Position numbers and translations under genes: made by a program. This document shows positions 38,296 through 49,658 of a DNA stretch of 64,000 nt, in pieces. Origin of the DNA: Spirodela intermedia (lineage: Eukaryota > Streptophyta > Magnoliopsida > Alismatales > Araceae); contig CACVBZ020000001.1 in NCBI GenBank assembly GCA_902729315.2, positions 1-64,000 on the forward strand, written 5' to 3'. The notes under the pieces are model-generated. The model was not told the origin of the DNA. It saw only the letters and a program-made list of their open reading frames with translations, and ran no database searches. The stretch's first letter is position 1, and each line of letters begins with the position of its first letter.

Positions 38296-38761
38296 TGTTG
38301 GATATGAAGGATCTAGTGTTGAGATAAATAAAGAATGATAAAATATAATGAGAATGAATTAAAGTCATACATGAATCCATGAAGGCATTAGTACGAAGAT
38401 GACCTTTTGATCAACACAAATGAGTTGTCCAATAACTTACTCAAGAGCGATGAGATACTTTAAGAGTGACTATCAATATGTGACCCAAGGACCATAGCCT
38501 CTTATTTATAGACAAGAGGTAGTTAGCCTCTTTGTGTCTTTTTCTAATTTAGTTTATCATAAAAGTAGAATAAGACATGGTCTTTACACATTTATATTTA
38601 TACTCATACTTACGAGAGAGGTCATAATCTTAAATACTTAAACTCTAACGAATCACTTTAAGTATAATTATCTTAATGATAGCCTCATAATTTACTTTAC
38701 AATTCATATACATAATTATTCACATTGAGATTAATTCCAAAAAGAAATACTCTCCTTGACA
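38296..38761 (-). repeat. Possible antisense solo LTR of a copia-like element
   Basis: The segment interrupts the zinc-knuckle coding region right after E-K-C-W codons. Read on the minus strand it begins TGTCAAGGAGAG, contains a TATA-type TCTATAAATAAGAGG near 38500-38515 and ends in CA, as an LTR would. No clean target duplication was found, so boundaries are approximate. Confidence 0.4.
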
Positions 38762-38829
38762 TCATTGCAAGATGTAAATTCATATCCTATTCACCCTTGA
38801 GGAGTTTGATTTTTTTCTAGCCACATCGA

Positions 38830-40423
38830 AGGAGAATGAAGTATTCGCAAAAATTCTAAAAGAAGAGGGAATGCTCATTAGCATATGGTTGTGTTGCTAA
38901 GTGAGCTCGAAATGAAATTTAAGGGCATCATCGGAGATCAGAAGGTGATAGTGCTGATACACATTGGAGACACCCACGACTTCCTACACAACAAACTCGT
39001 GGAAGAACTCTATCTTTCGGTCACCACCACCCCCATTTATCGAGTAATGATGGGGATGAGCGAGCAAGTAAGTGGCAGTGGGATATGCCACGACGTCCAT
39101 CTCCAATTATAGCCCATAGATATCTGTGAAAAAAATTCATTCTTCCCTTGGCTATTGTTGACGTCATCCTCAAACTCTAGTGGATGATTGGTCGAAAGAA
39201 ATTAGAGCTCGATCTAGAACACTAGACAATCTCCTTCAGGACCAGGATAGAAACAATCATCTTGAGAGCAGATCTCTCAATGCTGCCGATTTCGATGTCT
39301 CTCATGACACTCACAAGCCAAGTTCATCTTGAAGAAATCTACTTCAAATTTTACCAAATTACATAGACAGAATTCGAGGTCCAAGAACACCCCCTGCAAC
39401 AACAAATGCAACTTCAGTTTCCCAGGGTCTTTGCAGAAGTCAAAGGGCTTCCACCTTGCAGAGAGATCAACCACTAAATCCCTTTAGAGCCTATCACAAA
39501 ATCAGTAAATATTCGTCCTTTCCAATATCCTTTTTATCAAAAGACAAAACTGGAAAGGCTGATATGCGAGATGATGGAGGCCAAAATTATACAACACTAG
39601 CACAGCCCTTCTCTAATTCGGCATTATTGGTATGGAAGAAGAACGGGACGTGGCAATTTTGCATGGACTACCGTACTTTGAACAAGGTAATGATTCCTAT
39701 CTATTTCTGATTTCGGTGATTGAAAAATTGTTAGACAAACTGCATGGCACCCCTGATTTTTTTGAAGCTTGACCTTAGAGCCGGGTATCATCAAATATGT
39801 ATCCATCTAATAGACATTTCTAAGATGACATTTTGAACCCATGAAGGACATTACAAATTCATTGTAATACCGTTCGGCCTCTCCAACATGCCTTCTATGT
39901 TCCAAGCATTATTGAACCAAATTTTCAAAAAGTATCTTCAAAAATTTTCTTCATTTTCTTTGACAACATTGTTATCTATAGTATGACTCCCCAAGAACAC
40001 GAGGAACATCTAACCCATGTCTTCACAGACCTGAGTCAACATCAATTGCATGTCAATTTGAGAAAGTGCTCCTTCACCTAGACAAAGATCTCTTATTTGG
40101 GGCATTAGGTATCGGCTGACAAAGTGTCCATCAATCAAGAGAAGATTGATGCCATCTAGAAAGGGCCAACTCTCTGCAATTTGTGAGAGCTAAGAGGGTT
40201 CTTGGGTGTATTAGGATATTATCGCTACTTCATTCAGACCTACAACACTAAAGCTGCTCTGCTTACTCATTTACTCAAGCGGGAGGCTTTCAATTGGGGG
40301 GTTGAGGCAACTGCTGACTTCCAACGGCTCAAAAACACCATATTCTCCACCCTGATGCTTGCTCTCTCGGATTTCAGCCCGTCGTTTGAACTGGAGGCAA
40401 ATGTGTCAAGCCGCGGAGTCAAA
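38830..40423 (+). pseudogene. Protease-RT-RNase H part of Tekay-like pol (degenerate)
   Basis: The retropepsin-like domain runs from about 38910 (KGIIGDQKVIVLIHIGDTHDF), with the catalytic D-S-G position changed to I-G-D. RT begins near 39550 (L-I-C-E-M-M-E-A-K-I-I), includes V-W-K-K-N-G-T-W near 39635, and reaches the catalytic F-F-D-N at 39956-39967, where the second invariant aspartate is asparagine. RNase H starts near 40330 and is cut by the insert at 40424. Many stops make it non-functional. Confidence 0.75.
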
Positions 40424-41397
40424 GTGATGCGGATGGAGAGGGTGAAGGATATCGAATATAAACTCCGGCAGAAAATGTAATAAAGATTAAAATAATAAAA
40501 TGAGTTAGATCTTGAGATATTTAGATTAGACACCCACAATTGACAAAGAGTAGAATTTAGCTGTTTGAGGATACCACTGATAGGATACCCTAATTTTTAT
40601 CATGTCATAAAATCTTCCTTTTCACTGTTTTATGATCAATCAAATAAGATTAAGCTGGATATCCTATGATCACTCAAGCTACAAAGGAGCAAGAAGATAT
40701 ATTAAATACATAAATAATTGAGAAGTAAAGGAGTTTACTATATTGTGGAAGTCCGCAAATTCACTGGCGATATCACAAGGTCATCAGCTGATCCTTTTGC
40801 GACAGTGTTCACAGAGATGCTGGAGATGACCTGACCTGCCAGGATATCGAGCCAAGCTTTCGTGGGATAGAAGTCGGGGGTTGATAGATGTTAATTGCAA
40901 AAACCGTGGCTGTCGTGTGATAGGTGGAAAGGTGTATAGGGAGAGTGGATAATGACAAGATGAAATGGGATAGCTTAGCAGGGGGACTAGTAGACAGTGG
41001 CAGCGAGGGGGGGTAAAACCGTAGAGGGAGGAAGCAGGGACGAGGCGGTGACAATGGCAAATGGCGTTGATGGTTGATGGCGGGGAGAAGCTGTGGAAGA
41101 CGGTAGTGGGCAGCAGGAACAGTAAGAAGTGAGCTAGCCTGTGACTCAGGTGAGGGAAACCTGACGCGATGGGACAAAAGGAAAGTAGTGGGAAAAAGAA
41201 GAGAAAAGAGGAAAAAGCTCCAAATTGGGAGCGGCGGGGTCCTCGCAACCAACCCAAGCCGAGGTGATGGGATCAGAGATCAAAAAGAACAAAGCTTAAT
41301 TCTTCAGTTGTGTCCTCTCCTCTCAGCCTCGTGGCTCTCTTACAGCCTTTTTCAAAACGTAATTAAGCTAGCATGGGTTGGTTCAATGTTGCATCAC
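40424..41397. other. 974-bp insertion of unknown class in the RNase H region
   Basis: The segment begins GTGATGC and ends GCATCAC (a 7-bp inverted repeat). It separates two RNase H halves that otherwise join directly (R-G-V before, G-V-L-M-Q-Q after). It is partly GC-rich and pyrimidine-skewed on the minus strand, with low-complexity minus-strand ORFs (40784-41257). No transposase or LTR pair was recognised. Confidence 0.5.
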
Positions 41398-42040
41398 AAT
41401 GGTGTCTTAATGCAACAATAGCGGCCAATCACATTCTTCAACTAAGCTCTATCATCTCTGTAAAAACTGAAGGCAGTCTATGAACATGAGTTGATCACCA
41501 TCATCCTAAGGATCCTACGATCAACGTGGTCTGAAATTTGTCATATTTACTGATCAACGTGGTCTGAAATTTATACTGGAACAGCAGCGGGTTCTATCTG
41601 AATACCAAAAATGGCTCGCCAAGGTCGTGATATTTAACTTAGAAATTAGGTACAAAGCCAGAAGCGAGAACCAGGCAACGGACGCCTTGTCTAAACCCCC
41701 CCAACTCATTTTGGTCTCATATCACCCTCATCTCGCGATCAGAGCTGATTGACTTGGATCAGATCTGATCAACTTGGATCAGATCGCATAGGAAAATCAT
41801 AAGGATTTGAGGCTTGCGACTATCATTGATCAATTGTCACAGCAGCCCGATGTGCATCCACCATACTTGCTACACCATGGACAACTGCTATACAAGCAAC
41901 AACTGGTAGTCTCAAAACCTCCCAATTGATCCTTTGAATTCTACAAGAGTTTCATTGTTTGCTAGTGGGGGGCCACTCCAGCTTTCAGCAAACCTATCTT
42001 TGGATTCTTCAAAATGTACATTGAAAGGGAATGAGGTGCA
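41398..42040 (+). pseudogene. RNase H end and integrase zinc-binding part of Tekay-like pol
   Basis: It resumes with G-V-L-M-Q-Q and continues through the RNase H tail (T-D-Q-R-G-L-K-F near 41550; a D-A-L-S-like end near 41680). It ends in the integrase HHCC region, where the histidine-rich G-G-H-S-like motif lies near 41970. The reading is broken at 42036-42040, the target site of the copia element, and resumes at 48105. Confidence 0.75.
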
Positions 42041-42342
42041 TGTTAAGGAAATTCAAGATGACGTACGACGGTAAAATAGAGTAACTGCCAACTAACTGTT
42101 CAGCCGATTGAAAGAGAGAATGATAGCTCATCAACTCACTTAAAACAGGAAACCACCTATCCAGTAGTTATTAAAGATTGGTGGACCAACACTCACAAAT
42201 TCAATGGTTCAAATCAGAACCTTATAAATAGAACACTGTAAATACGAAATAGTTTAATGCAATTCATTTCTCGATTCCTCTCTTCCACGATTTCTTTCTC
42301 TCTCCCTTTCTCTTCCTCTCTCCTCTTCTTGAATCCTTCACA
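42041..42342 (+). repeat. 5' LTR of the copia element
   Basis: 302 bp, TG...CA, with TATAAATAGAAC near 42226-42237 as the likely TATA box and a TC-rich end. Matches 47790-48104 apart from small indels, a microsatellite length change and scattered substitutions. Confidence 0.9.
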
Positions 42343-42354
42343 TGGTATCAGAGC
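42343..42354 (+). other. Primer-binding site, initiator tRNA-Met type
   Basis: TGGTATCAGAGC directly follows the LTR, an exact match to the usual plant copia primer site. Confidence 0.9.
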
Positions 42355-42367
42355 AATAGAGGATCAA

Positions 42368-43260
42368 ATGACCGCGTTGACGGGATCACCCAACTCTATA
42401 TCTCAAGTAGTGATAACCTCTACAGTCCAAGCTTCATTAGCTGTTCCCACCGAATTGATCTTGCCGGTAAAATTTACAAGAAAAAATAATCATGTTTGAA
42501 AAAATTCATTCTTATTCTGAATGGTATGATTTGATGAAATATATTGAAGATTCCCCAGTGGTTTTTGTTGCTGATATTCAGAATAATATATAAGCAAATC
42601 CAGAATATAAAATCTGGTGGCACCATGATCAGCAGGTACTAGGTTTTATTCTTTCCTCTCTTTTTGAATATGTACTCTCTAATATTGGACAGAAGAATAC
42701 CACAAAAGAAATGTGAGATGTAATAGAAACAGCATATTCGTCGAAAGAAAAATCAAGAATTATGGATCTCCAAAGAAGCCTCCACAATGCTAATAAGGGA
42801 GACACGACTACTGATGACTACATCAAGATGTTTAAAAATGCAGCAGAAGAACTACATTTGCAAGACATCCAGTTGACGATACATCAATAATTTTTGCATT
42901 TCTAAGAGAACTCGGGACCTCTTACATTCCATTCATAGTGAGTATCAATGTAAATCTAAATCACTTGACATTTGAAGATAAAATAGCTGAATTAAAGGCT
43001 CACGATGTAATTTATGCATTTCATCAAATTCAAAATACCAACAGTCTAGCTCCTACAATCAACAATGTTCAGCTTTCTTCATCTCAAAATCAAAATAAAG
43101 GGAATTAGCAATGACAAAATAGAGGATCAAGGCAAAATAGAGGAAGAAGGGGTAGAGGAAAAAGGAATTAGTAACCTTGGTGTCAAATATGCTCACAATT
43201 TAGACATTGAGGTAAGGAGTGCGAAGAAAATATTCTAATAATTTTTTTGCATTTAGCCGA
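42368..43260 (+). pseudogene. copia gag with zinc knuckle (degenerate)
   Basis: ATG at 42368 opens a short frame that ends at 42499. Conserved gag sequence continues in shifted frames: W-Y-D-L near 42525; I-W-W-H-H-D-Q-Q-V-L near 42610; and a D-L-Q-R-S-L-H-N motif near 42770. A C-x2-C-x4-H-x4-C knuckle spans about 43181-43222. Several stops are present. Confidence 0.75.
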
Positions 43261-43329
43261 AGCAATCTTACACCTCAATAGAATCAAGGCAACTCAGTGA
43301 CTCAATTTACTCAATTTCCTCAAGCTACA

Positions 43330-44254
43330 TCACAAGCATATATGATGAACATTGGTAATATTTCTAAACCCTTTGCCTCAACTGCTTGGTTTCCATGCAC
43401 CATGTTACTCTTGATCAACATGTGATAAATATGCCATCAAACTATCAAGGAATGGATCATTTCAAAATAAGTAATGGCTCAGGTTTGAAAATTCAATTTC
43501 TTGGCAATACCTTTTTAAAATCTTTCTCATTTCTACTAAAATTAAAAGATATGTTGCATGTACTAGAGATCACTACAAATTTATTTTAGTGAAAACGTTA
43601 ATGACCAATAACAATGCTTTTGTTGAATTTCATGTTGATTATTATCTTGTGAAGGACGTTAAAACACACAACATCCTCCTCAAGGGAACAATTGAAGATG
43701 GCCTTTATCTTTTGAAACCACACGTCAATGGAAATGCTGCTTTTCTTAGAGAAAGAACTAATTTCTAAGAAGCTCAACCATTTTTCGGTTTAGAACTCTT
43801 CGTAAAATAATTGAGAAACATGCTTTACCAACTACTCAATTACCAAAACATTATTTGTTTGATGCTTGTCATATCTCAAAATCTCGCGAACTTCCATTTT
43901 TTAGTTCAAATAAAATCTCAACAAAACCTTTAGAACTAATTCACTCAGATTTATGGGGATCCTCACTAGTTTTGTCTCATTTTAATTTTTCTTAATATGT
44001 TATTTTTATAGATGATTTTAGTAAATATTTAATACTTGTCTATATCCTCTAAAACTTAAGAGTGTTTTAATAGCTTTTTAGAATTTTAAAATAGAGCAGA
44101 AAGATAATTTTCTACAAAAATTATTTCGTTTCAATCTGAATGAGGAGGTGAATTTCAGGCCTTGCATCATCATCTTAAAAATCAAGACATAATACATAGA
44201 GTTTTATGCCCTCATACTCCTCAACAAAATGGCACAGTTGAAAGAAAACATAGG
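43330..44254 (+). pseudogene. copia protease and integrase core, 5' part
   Basis: The protease region (H-H-V-T ... Y-Q-G-M-D) begins at about 43386, but the catalytic D-S-G-A codons expected before H-H-V-T are missing, a small deletion. The pre-integrase region and integrase core follow: H-S-D-L-W-G near 43950 and F-I-D-D-F near 44010 supply two catalytic aspartates, and the Q-N-G-T-V-E-R-K-H-R motif with the catalytic glutamate lies at about 44222-44252. The coding sequence is cut there by the 1223-bp insert. Confidence 0.75.
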
Positions 44255-45477
44255 TGATTAAATAAAATCAAGGGTTGTTGAGAAGCCCCAAAATAAATTG
44301 ATCAAAAATATTTAGAATCACAAATTTACCAAATTAAATTACTAAAAGGTAAGTACTGTAGTAAGTTCATGGTTGATCCATAGGAAATAAGAATTAGGCA
44401 CTAAGTAGTTACTATTCTATTTAATTTATAGATTTAGATGAGATGAACTCAAAGAAGAAGATGCGATGGCAAATAAGGACATTTACTATCAGAAAAAAGG
44501 GAAAACACCAATTTGATGATATGAAAAGTGATTAAGAGAGGAAAACACTCACAAAAGACTCGTAATATGAAGTTAACAACATACCTCTATCTATTCAAAC
44601 CTATGAATGTTAGATGGTTGTTCATGCTAGGAACATATCAGACTTGGAGAAACTTATCTCAGGCCTCTATATTTCACCAAGCTAGGTGGTTTCTTCAATA
44701 TGCTTCTCTGACGATCTTAGCTGCCAACCAAAGTTTGAATCAATTCAAAGCACATCAAGATTGATGTAGAACCTCAATGTAGTTTCACTCAAACCGACTA
44801 AACATCAGGACATTCGAAGTTAAGTTTTCCGCCACTAAATGGCAGCTTAAATGTGCAAGGATTTACACGAGGATATGAGAGTACATGTGTAGGGCTGATA
44901 TCTGCCTTTTCGAGAGTTGGTTCATCCAAGATCATTTGATCTAGGGCTGTGATTAAGTGAGAGTAATTTTATCTTTTTGGCCACAATAAGATGAGGCGAC
45001 AGTCGATTTCCTCTTGGGTTGATTTGAAATGTTGGATTTGGAGGTCTTGTCATAATTGTAGGATCTTTCTTAATGTTGAGATCCATTGCACCCTCAATAA
45101 GTATGTTCTATTTGTCATTAATTGTGCCATTTTTGAAAGCTTCTAATCTCCTCATTTGGTGATGCCGCGTGTCAGTGCCTCAGCCTTTGATTCCGTCGCC
45201 TCATCCCTATAAATCAAATCTCGATCATAGAAGCATATATCGACTTCTTAAAAATCATTAAAAAATTCAAAAATTCTTAAAATTCTCTCATATTAATAAA
45301 AAATCAATTATGATCGTAAAACTTAGAGAAAGATTCTAAAAAAATCTCTAAAATATAAAAAAATTATGAAATAATAAATGTTAACTCTTTTAATATGATA
45401 ACATGCTAGATTATAAGATTTAAGTTCTTAAATAAAATAATTCTTACACTTTTTGTCCGATAATCAACATGTTATTA
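44255..45477. mobile_element. 1223-bp insertion in copia integrase, TSD ATAGG
   Basis: ATAGG at 44250-44254 and 45478-45482 flanks the segment. Removing it and one duplicate joins K-H-R directly to the next integrase residues. The segment starts TGATTAAAT and has no coding potential. Its right end, ATTA, is not a clean CA. A degenerate solo LTR is the best guess. Confidence 0.6.
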
Positions 45478-47780
45478 ATAGGCACCTCATAGAGACATGT
45501 TTATCAATTCTTCATCAAGCTTCAATGCCAAAATAAATATTGGGATGAAGTTGTATGCACTACCACTTATTTAATTAATCAGATGCCAACACTAATATTG
45601 AGAAATAAATCCTCATATGAAGTTCTATTTATAATGTCTCCTAATTATAATATTTTATTTTATTTTTGTTGTTTATGTTATTTATACTTACAACCCTACA
45701 CTCAACATAAATTGACATCATGATCAGATCAATGTGCTCTACTTGGTTACAGTCCATTACACAATAGCTACCGATGTTTATCTATGAATTCAGGTAAATT
45801 GTTCATTTCAAGGCATGTTATTTTTTATGAACATATTTTTCCTTTCTCTTCTTTAAATATTGAAATTCTAATATATCTTCTGATAAAGGTATTCTAAGAA
45901 ATTATCCAAACTCTTATTCTTTTCCTACAACCTCCACAAGTCAATCGACTAGTCTCACAAAATCTGATTCTCTCACTTACAATTCTCCGTTCTCTAAGTT
46001 AAATATTTCTTCCCCAATTACTGATCATCAAATAGTTGAAACACTAAATTCATTTTCATTTCATTCTCATACACTCACTCAAAGTCCACAATCCACTCCC
46101 CCAACCAAACATAGGTCTCTTAAAGACATATACACAAACTGCGATCTTGACCTAATTTTCATTAAAACAGAACAAAAACCCCATGTTAATCTCACCACTC
46201 TTAGTACAGAATATCCACTATCAGTATGCTTGAATAGTACCTTATTTGACACCATGAACCAATGATTTTAACTCAGCGTCCAAAAACCCTCAATGGATAC
46301 AAGCTATGACTACTGAATTTAATGCACTTATTAAAAATAATACATGGACTGTAGTACCTAGATCTCCCAACTTTTATGCCATAGGTTGTAAATGGGTGTT
46401 TAAACTAAAGCATAAGCCAGATGGAACTATTGATATACATAAAGGTAGGCTAGTAGCAAAGGGGTCTAGCCAACAAGGAGCCTTTGATTTTTCTGAAACT
46501 TTTAGTCTAGTTGTGAAAATTACATCAATTCATATTTTAGTATCTCCTACTATCAATCTTAATTGGTGCATTCATCAACTTGATGTTTTAAATGCATTTT
46601 TGCATGGAGACATGTCAGAACTTATTTACATGGAACAATCACCCAGTTTTAATCATCCATCTTTTCCTAATCATGTATGTAAATTATAAAAATCACTTTA
46701 TGGTCTTAAATAAGCCCCTCGTGCATAGTTTCACAAACTAACATATCATCTTCAAACACTTGGTTTCACTGGTTCTAAAATAAATACATCTTTATATTAT
46801 AAAAATGATTTTCTTAATACAGTATTAAAATTACTAATTTACGTAGATGACATACTTATTCTTAGTCCTAAAAAAATTTGCATTGACACTGTGATTAATT
46901 CTTTGCATGTGAATTTTGCTCTTCATGACTTAGGTCCAACCCATCATTTTCTTGGTATCAAATTTATTAAAAATAATTATGGTTATATTTTATCTCATCA
47001 AAATACATCGCCTCATAATTACATCGTGCTGGGATGGACCAATGTAAACCACTTTCAACGTCATACTCTACTTCCTTCTCTCCTATTATGAATTTTTCTT
47101 CTTTAGTTGATTTTACATTATATAGAAGCATAATAGGAGCACTACAATACATAACCATCACGTGACCTGATATTTCGTTTGTTGTTAATAAAGCCTGTTA
47201 GAAGATGCATACACCAACATTTATTGATTGGATTAACCTCAAACATCTCCTTAGATGTCTAAAAGGAAGCATTATGCATGGACTACAATTTTATAAAAAT
47301 TCTGAAAAATCAGTTTCAGCTGATAGTGATGTTGATTGGGCTGGCTCAAGAGATGATCAAAGATCGACAAGAGGATATCTTATTTTCATAGGAAACAATC
47401 TGATCTACTCATCTAAGAAACAACCAACAATTGCTCGATCAAGTACAAAGGATGAATACAAAGCTTTGGCAAATACGACGGCAGAAATAACTTGGATTCA
47501 ATCACTTCTCACTGAAAACAATATTCAACTTTCATCTCCAACAACAATTCACTGCAACAACATTGGAGTGACCTATCTAGCAACAAACCTGGTATTTCAT
47601 TCACACATGAAACATGTGGAGATGATTTTCACTTTGTATGTGAGAAAGTAGTGTCTAAGCAATTACAAATCTCCTTCATTTCAAGCACTCATCAGTTACC
47701 AAATGCTTTGACAAAACCTTGACAAAGAAATGTTTTCTCTGGATCAGAAATAAGTTTTGCATCGTTCCAATGCTTAGCTT
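45478..47780 (+). pseudogene. copia integrase end, RT and RNase H (degenerate)
   Basis: The integrase tail resumes (Y-W-D-E-V near 45540). RT runs from about 46290: N-N-T-W-T-V-V-P, C-K-W-V-F-K-L-K, V-A-K-G, and then the active-site Y-V-D-D at about 46840-46851, with the longest open piece at 46306-46689. RNase H follows (47205-47651: A-D-S-D-V-D-W-A-G, T-R-G-Y-L-I-F, S-S-K-K-Q). Stops at several points preclude a functional polyprotein. Confidence 0.8.
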
Positions 47781-47789
47781 GCAGGGGGA

Positions 47790-48104
47790 TGTTAAGGAAA
47801 TTCAAGATGACGGTACAACAGTAAAACAAAGTAACTGCCAACTGACTGTTCGGCCGATTGGAAGAGAGAGAGAATGACTGCTCATCAACTCACTTAAAAC
47901 AGGAAACCACCGATCCAACGGTTATTAAAGATTGGTGGACCAAAGCTCACTAATCCAATGGTTCTAACTTAGAACCTTATAAATAGAACACTGTAAACAC
48001 AAAACAGGTTTAATGCAATTCATTTTTCGATTCCTCTCTTCCACTATTTCTTTCTCTCTCTCTCTCCCTTTCTCTTCCTCTCTCCTGTTCTTGAATTCTT
48101 CACA
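47790..48104 (+). repeat. 3' LTR of the copia element
   Basis: 315 bp, preceded by the polypurine tract GCAGGGGGA at 47781-47789 and followed by the GTGCA target duplicate. Confidence 0.9.
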
Positions 48105-49246
48105 GTGCAAAATCAAGGAGTTCATGGCTCAATGTCCAGTCTGTCAACAGAACAAGAACGAGTCCTTATCTCTGGTCGGGTTACTCCAACCCCTGCCGAT
48201 TACAATATGGATTTGGGCGGACATCACCCTCAAGTTCATTGAAGGACTGCCCCGCTCTAACAACTTCAATGCCATATTAGTCGTCGTAGATAGACTAAGT
48301 ATGCACACTTCATTCCTCTAAAACACCCGTTCAATGCCATATTAGTCGTCGTGGTCTCAAAGAAATCATCCGGTTGCATGGATTCCCCGAGTCTATCATT
48401 TCTGACAAGGATAAAATATTCATGAATTTTTTTTGGAGGGAATTATTCAAGCTTTCTGGTACCTCTCTGCGGCGGACCAGCTCGTATCACTCACAGGTCG
48501 ACGGATAGTTGGAGTTTTTCAACCGAAGCTTAGAAACTTACTTACGATGTTTTTTAAGAGATCGATCGCATCAATGGAGCAGTTGACTAGCATGGGCCGA
48601 GCTCTGGTTCAATACCAAATTCAACATCTATACCGGGACATCTCCATTCAAAATCGTGTATGGACGCAACCCTCCCGCCTTACTGCAGTACAAGTCAGGA
48701 GAGGCAGTCATGGCGGACCTCAACCAGCTCCTACAAGAGCAGGATGAGGCCCTGGAACAATTAAAGCAGCACCTAGCACAGGCACCGGCGCCGTGATATG
48801 GAATTTAACCCAGAAGACCTGGTCTACCTTCGGTTGCAACCCTACAGGTGGCAGTCACTCGCCATATAACCCTACAAAAAACTTGCCTCAAGATTTCTTT
48901 GTCCGTTTAAGTTCCTAGAGCGAATTGACGCTGTGACATATCGTCTAGAATTACCGCCGAAAAAAGCGGCCATCCTCCCTGTATTCCATGTGTCCTAGTT
49001 GAAGCCGGCCAAAGGAGCAGAACTCCGTGAGCCCATCAGTCCACTCCGCTTAAACGAGGAACTGTCATGGACGGTAGAACCCACAGAAGTTCTGGAAGGA
49101 GCTCCCTCCGTCACATGACCTGAGGTCCTAATCAGTTGGAAGGAGCTCCCTCCGTCAGAGGCAATGTGGGAGAAAACACGGAGCCTCCGACATCAGTTTC
49201 TTGAATTTGACCTTGACGACAAGGTTAATGCCTTAGGGGGGAGTAT
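48105..49246 (+). pseudogene. Integrase core and chromodomain of Tekay-like pol (degenerate)
   Basis: The interrupted integrase resumes in frame with A-Q-C-P-V-C-Q-Q-N-K at about 48123, completing the HHCC zinc site. It continues with a W-A-D-I and V-V-V-D-R-L core near 48215-48300. Later pieces include S-I-I-S-D-K-D near 48395, P-V-F-H-V-S near 48980, and a chromodomain-like segment (V-L-I-S-W-K-E-L-P near 49125, then W-E). Two patches of this part duplicate adjacent sequence. The polypurine stretch AGGGGGGAG at 49235-49243 precedes the 3' LTR. Confidence 0.8.
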
Positions 49247-49653
49247 TGTCGTGGCTCTGATCATGGATTCTCCCCCTCCCGTGGACAGAGTTTGGGTCGG
49301 GCGCAAGGGAACAACGGGATCCGTCATTTAGAGATAGGCATCCTGACCGTCTATAAGAAGCAGACCCCAGCACGAGAGAGGGGGAGAAGAAGATTGATTG
49401 AATATAGACTCCTGCGGGGAGAAAAGGAGAATAGCGATCTCCAATCAGCTACCCGGATGACTCTTGGAGTTCCTGTAGTTATTCCTCTTCATTTCCTATC
49501 ATCCCAACTCTTCCCCGCTCCTTTCCCACTGATCTGTTGTCACTCCCTTTCCCCTACTGTAAAACTCTGTTCGCAGAGTTTATTTGATGTTAAAAGGACC
49601 GATTTTCTGTTAACCATCGCATCTGTTCCACTCCCAATGTTGGGTTTGCATCA
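49247..49653 (+). repeat. 3' LTR of the Tekay-like element, TSD TGTCC follows
   Basis: Direct repeat of the 5' LTR but about 75 bp shorter in its first third. It ends GCATCA at 49653, followed by TGTCC at 49654-49658. Confidence 0.85.
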
Positions 49654-49658
49654 TGTCC

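Larger units (their letters stand above)
42041..48104 (+). mobile_element. Ty1/copia retrotransposon inserted in the gypsy integrase, TSD GTGCA
   Basis: LTRs 42041-42342 and 47790-48104 both start TGTTAAGGAAATTC and end TTCACA. GTGCA at 42036-42040 and 48105-48109 is the target duplication. Internal order is initiator-tRNA-Met primer site, gag with zinc knuckle, protease, integrase, RT, RNase H and polypurine tract, the copia order (integrase before RT). A 1223-bp insert splits integrase. Stops and frameshifts occur in every domain, although the RT Y-V-D-D active site survives. Because it sits inside the Tekay-like element, it is younger than that element. Confidence 0.92.
35111..49653 (+). 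mobile_element. Chromodomain Ty3/gypsy retrotransposon (Tekay/Del-like), full length but multiply interrupted
   Basis: Two LTRs (35111-35593 and 49247-49653) start TG and end CA. They are flanked by the 5-bp duplication TGTCC and enclose, in order: a primer site, gag, zinc knuckle, protease, RT, RNase H, integrase and a chromodomain-like C-terminus, then a polypurine tract (about 49236-49243). Removing later insertions (36570-38188, about 38296-38761, 40424-41397, 42041-48104) restores domain continuity at each junction. All coding parts carry many stops. Domain order and the chromodomain place it in the chromovirus group; Tekay/Del is my best guess at lineage. The 3' LTR lacks about 75 bp present in the 5' LTR, and the two are clearly diverged, so the insertion is old. 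Confidence 0.88.

Noticed and set aside
40784-41257. Two overlapping minus-strand ORFs of about 150 codons
   Set aside because: Low-complexity Pro/Ser/Leu/His-rich translations in two frames of a pyrimidine-rich insert; no domain.
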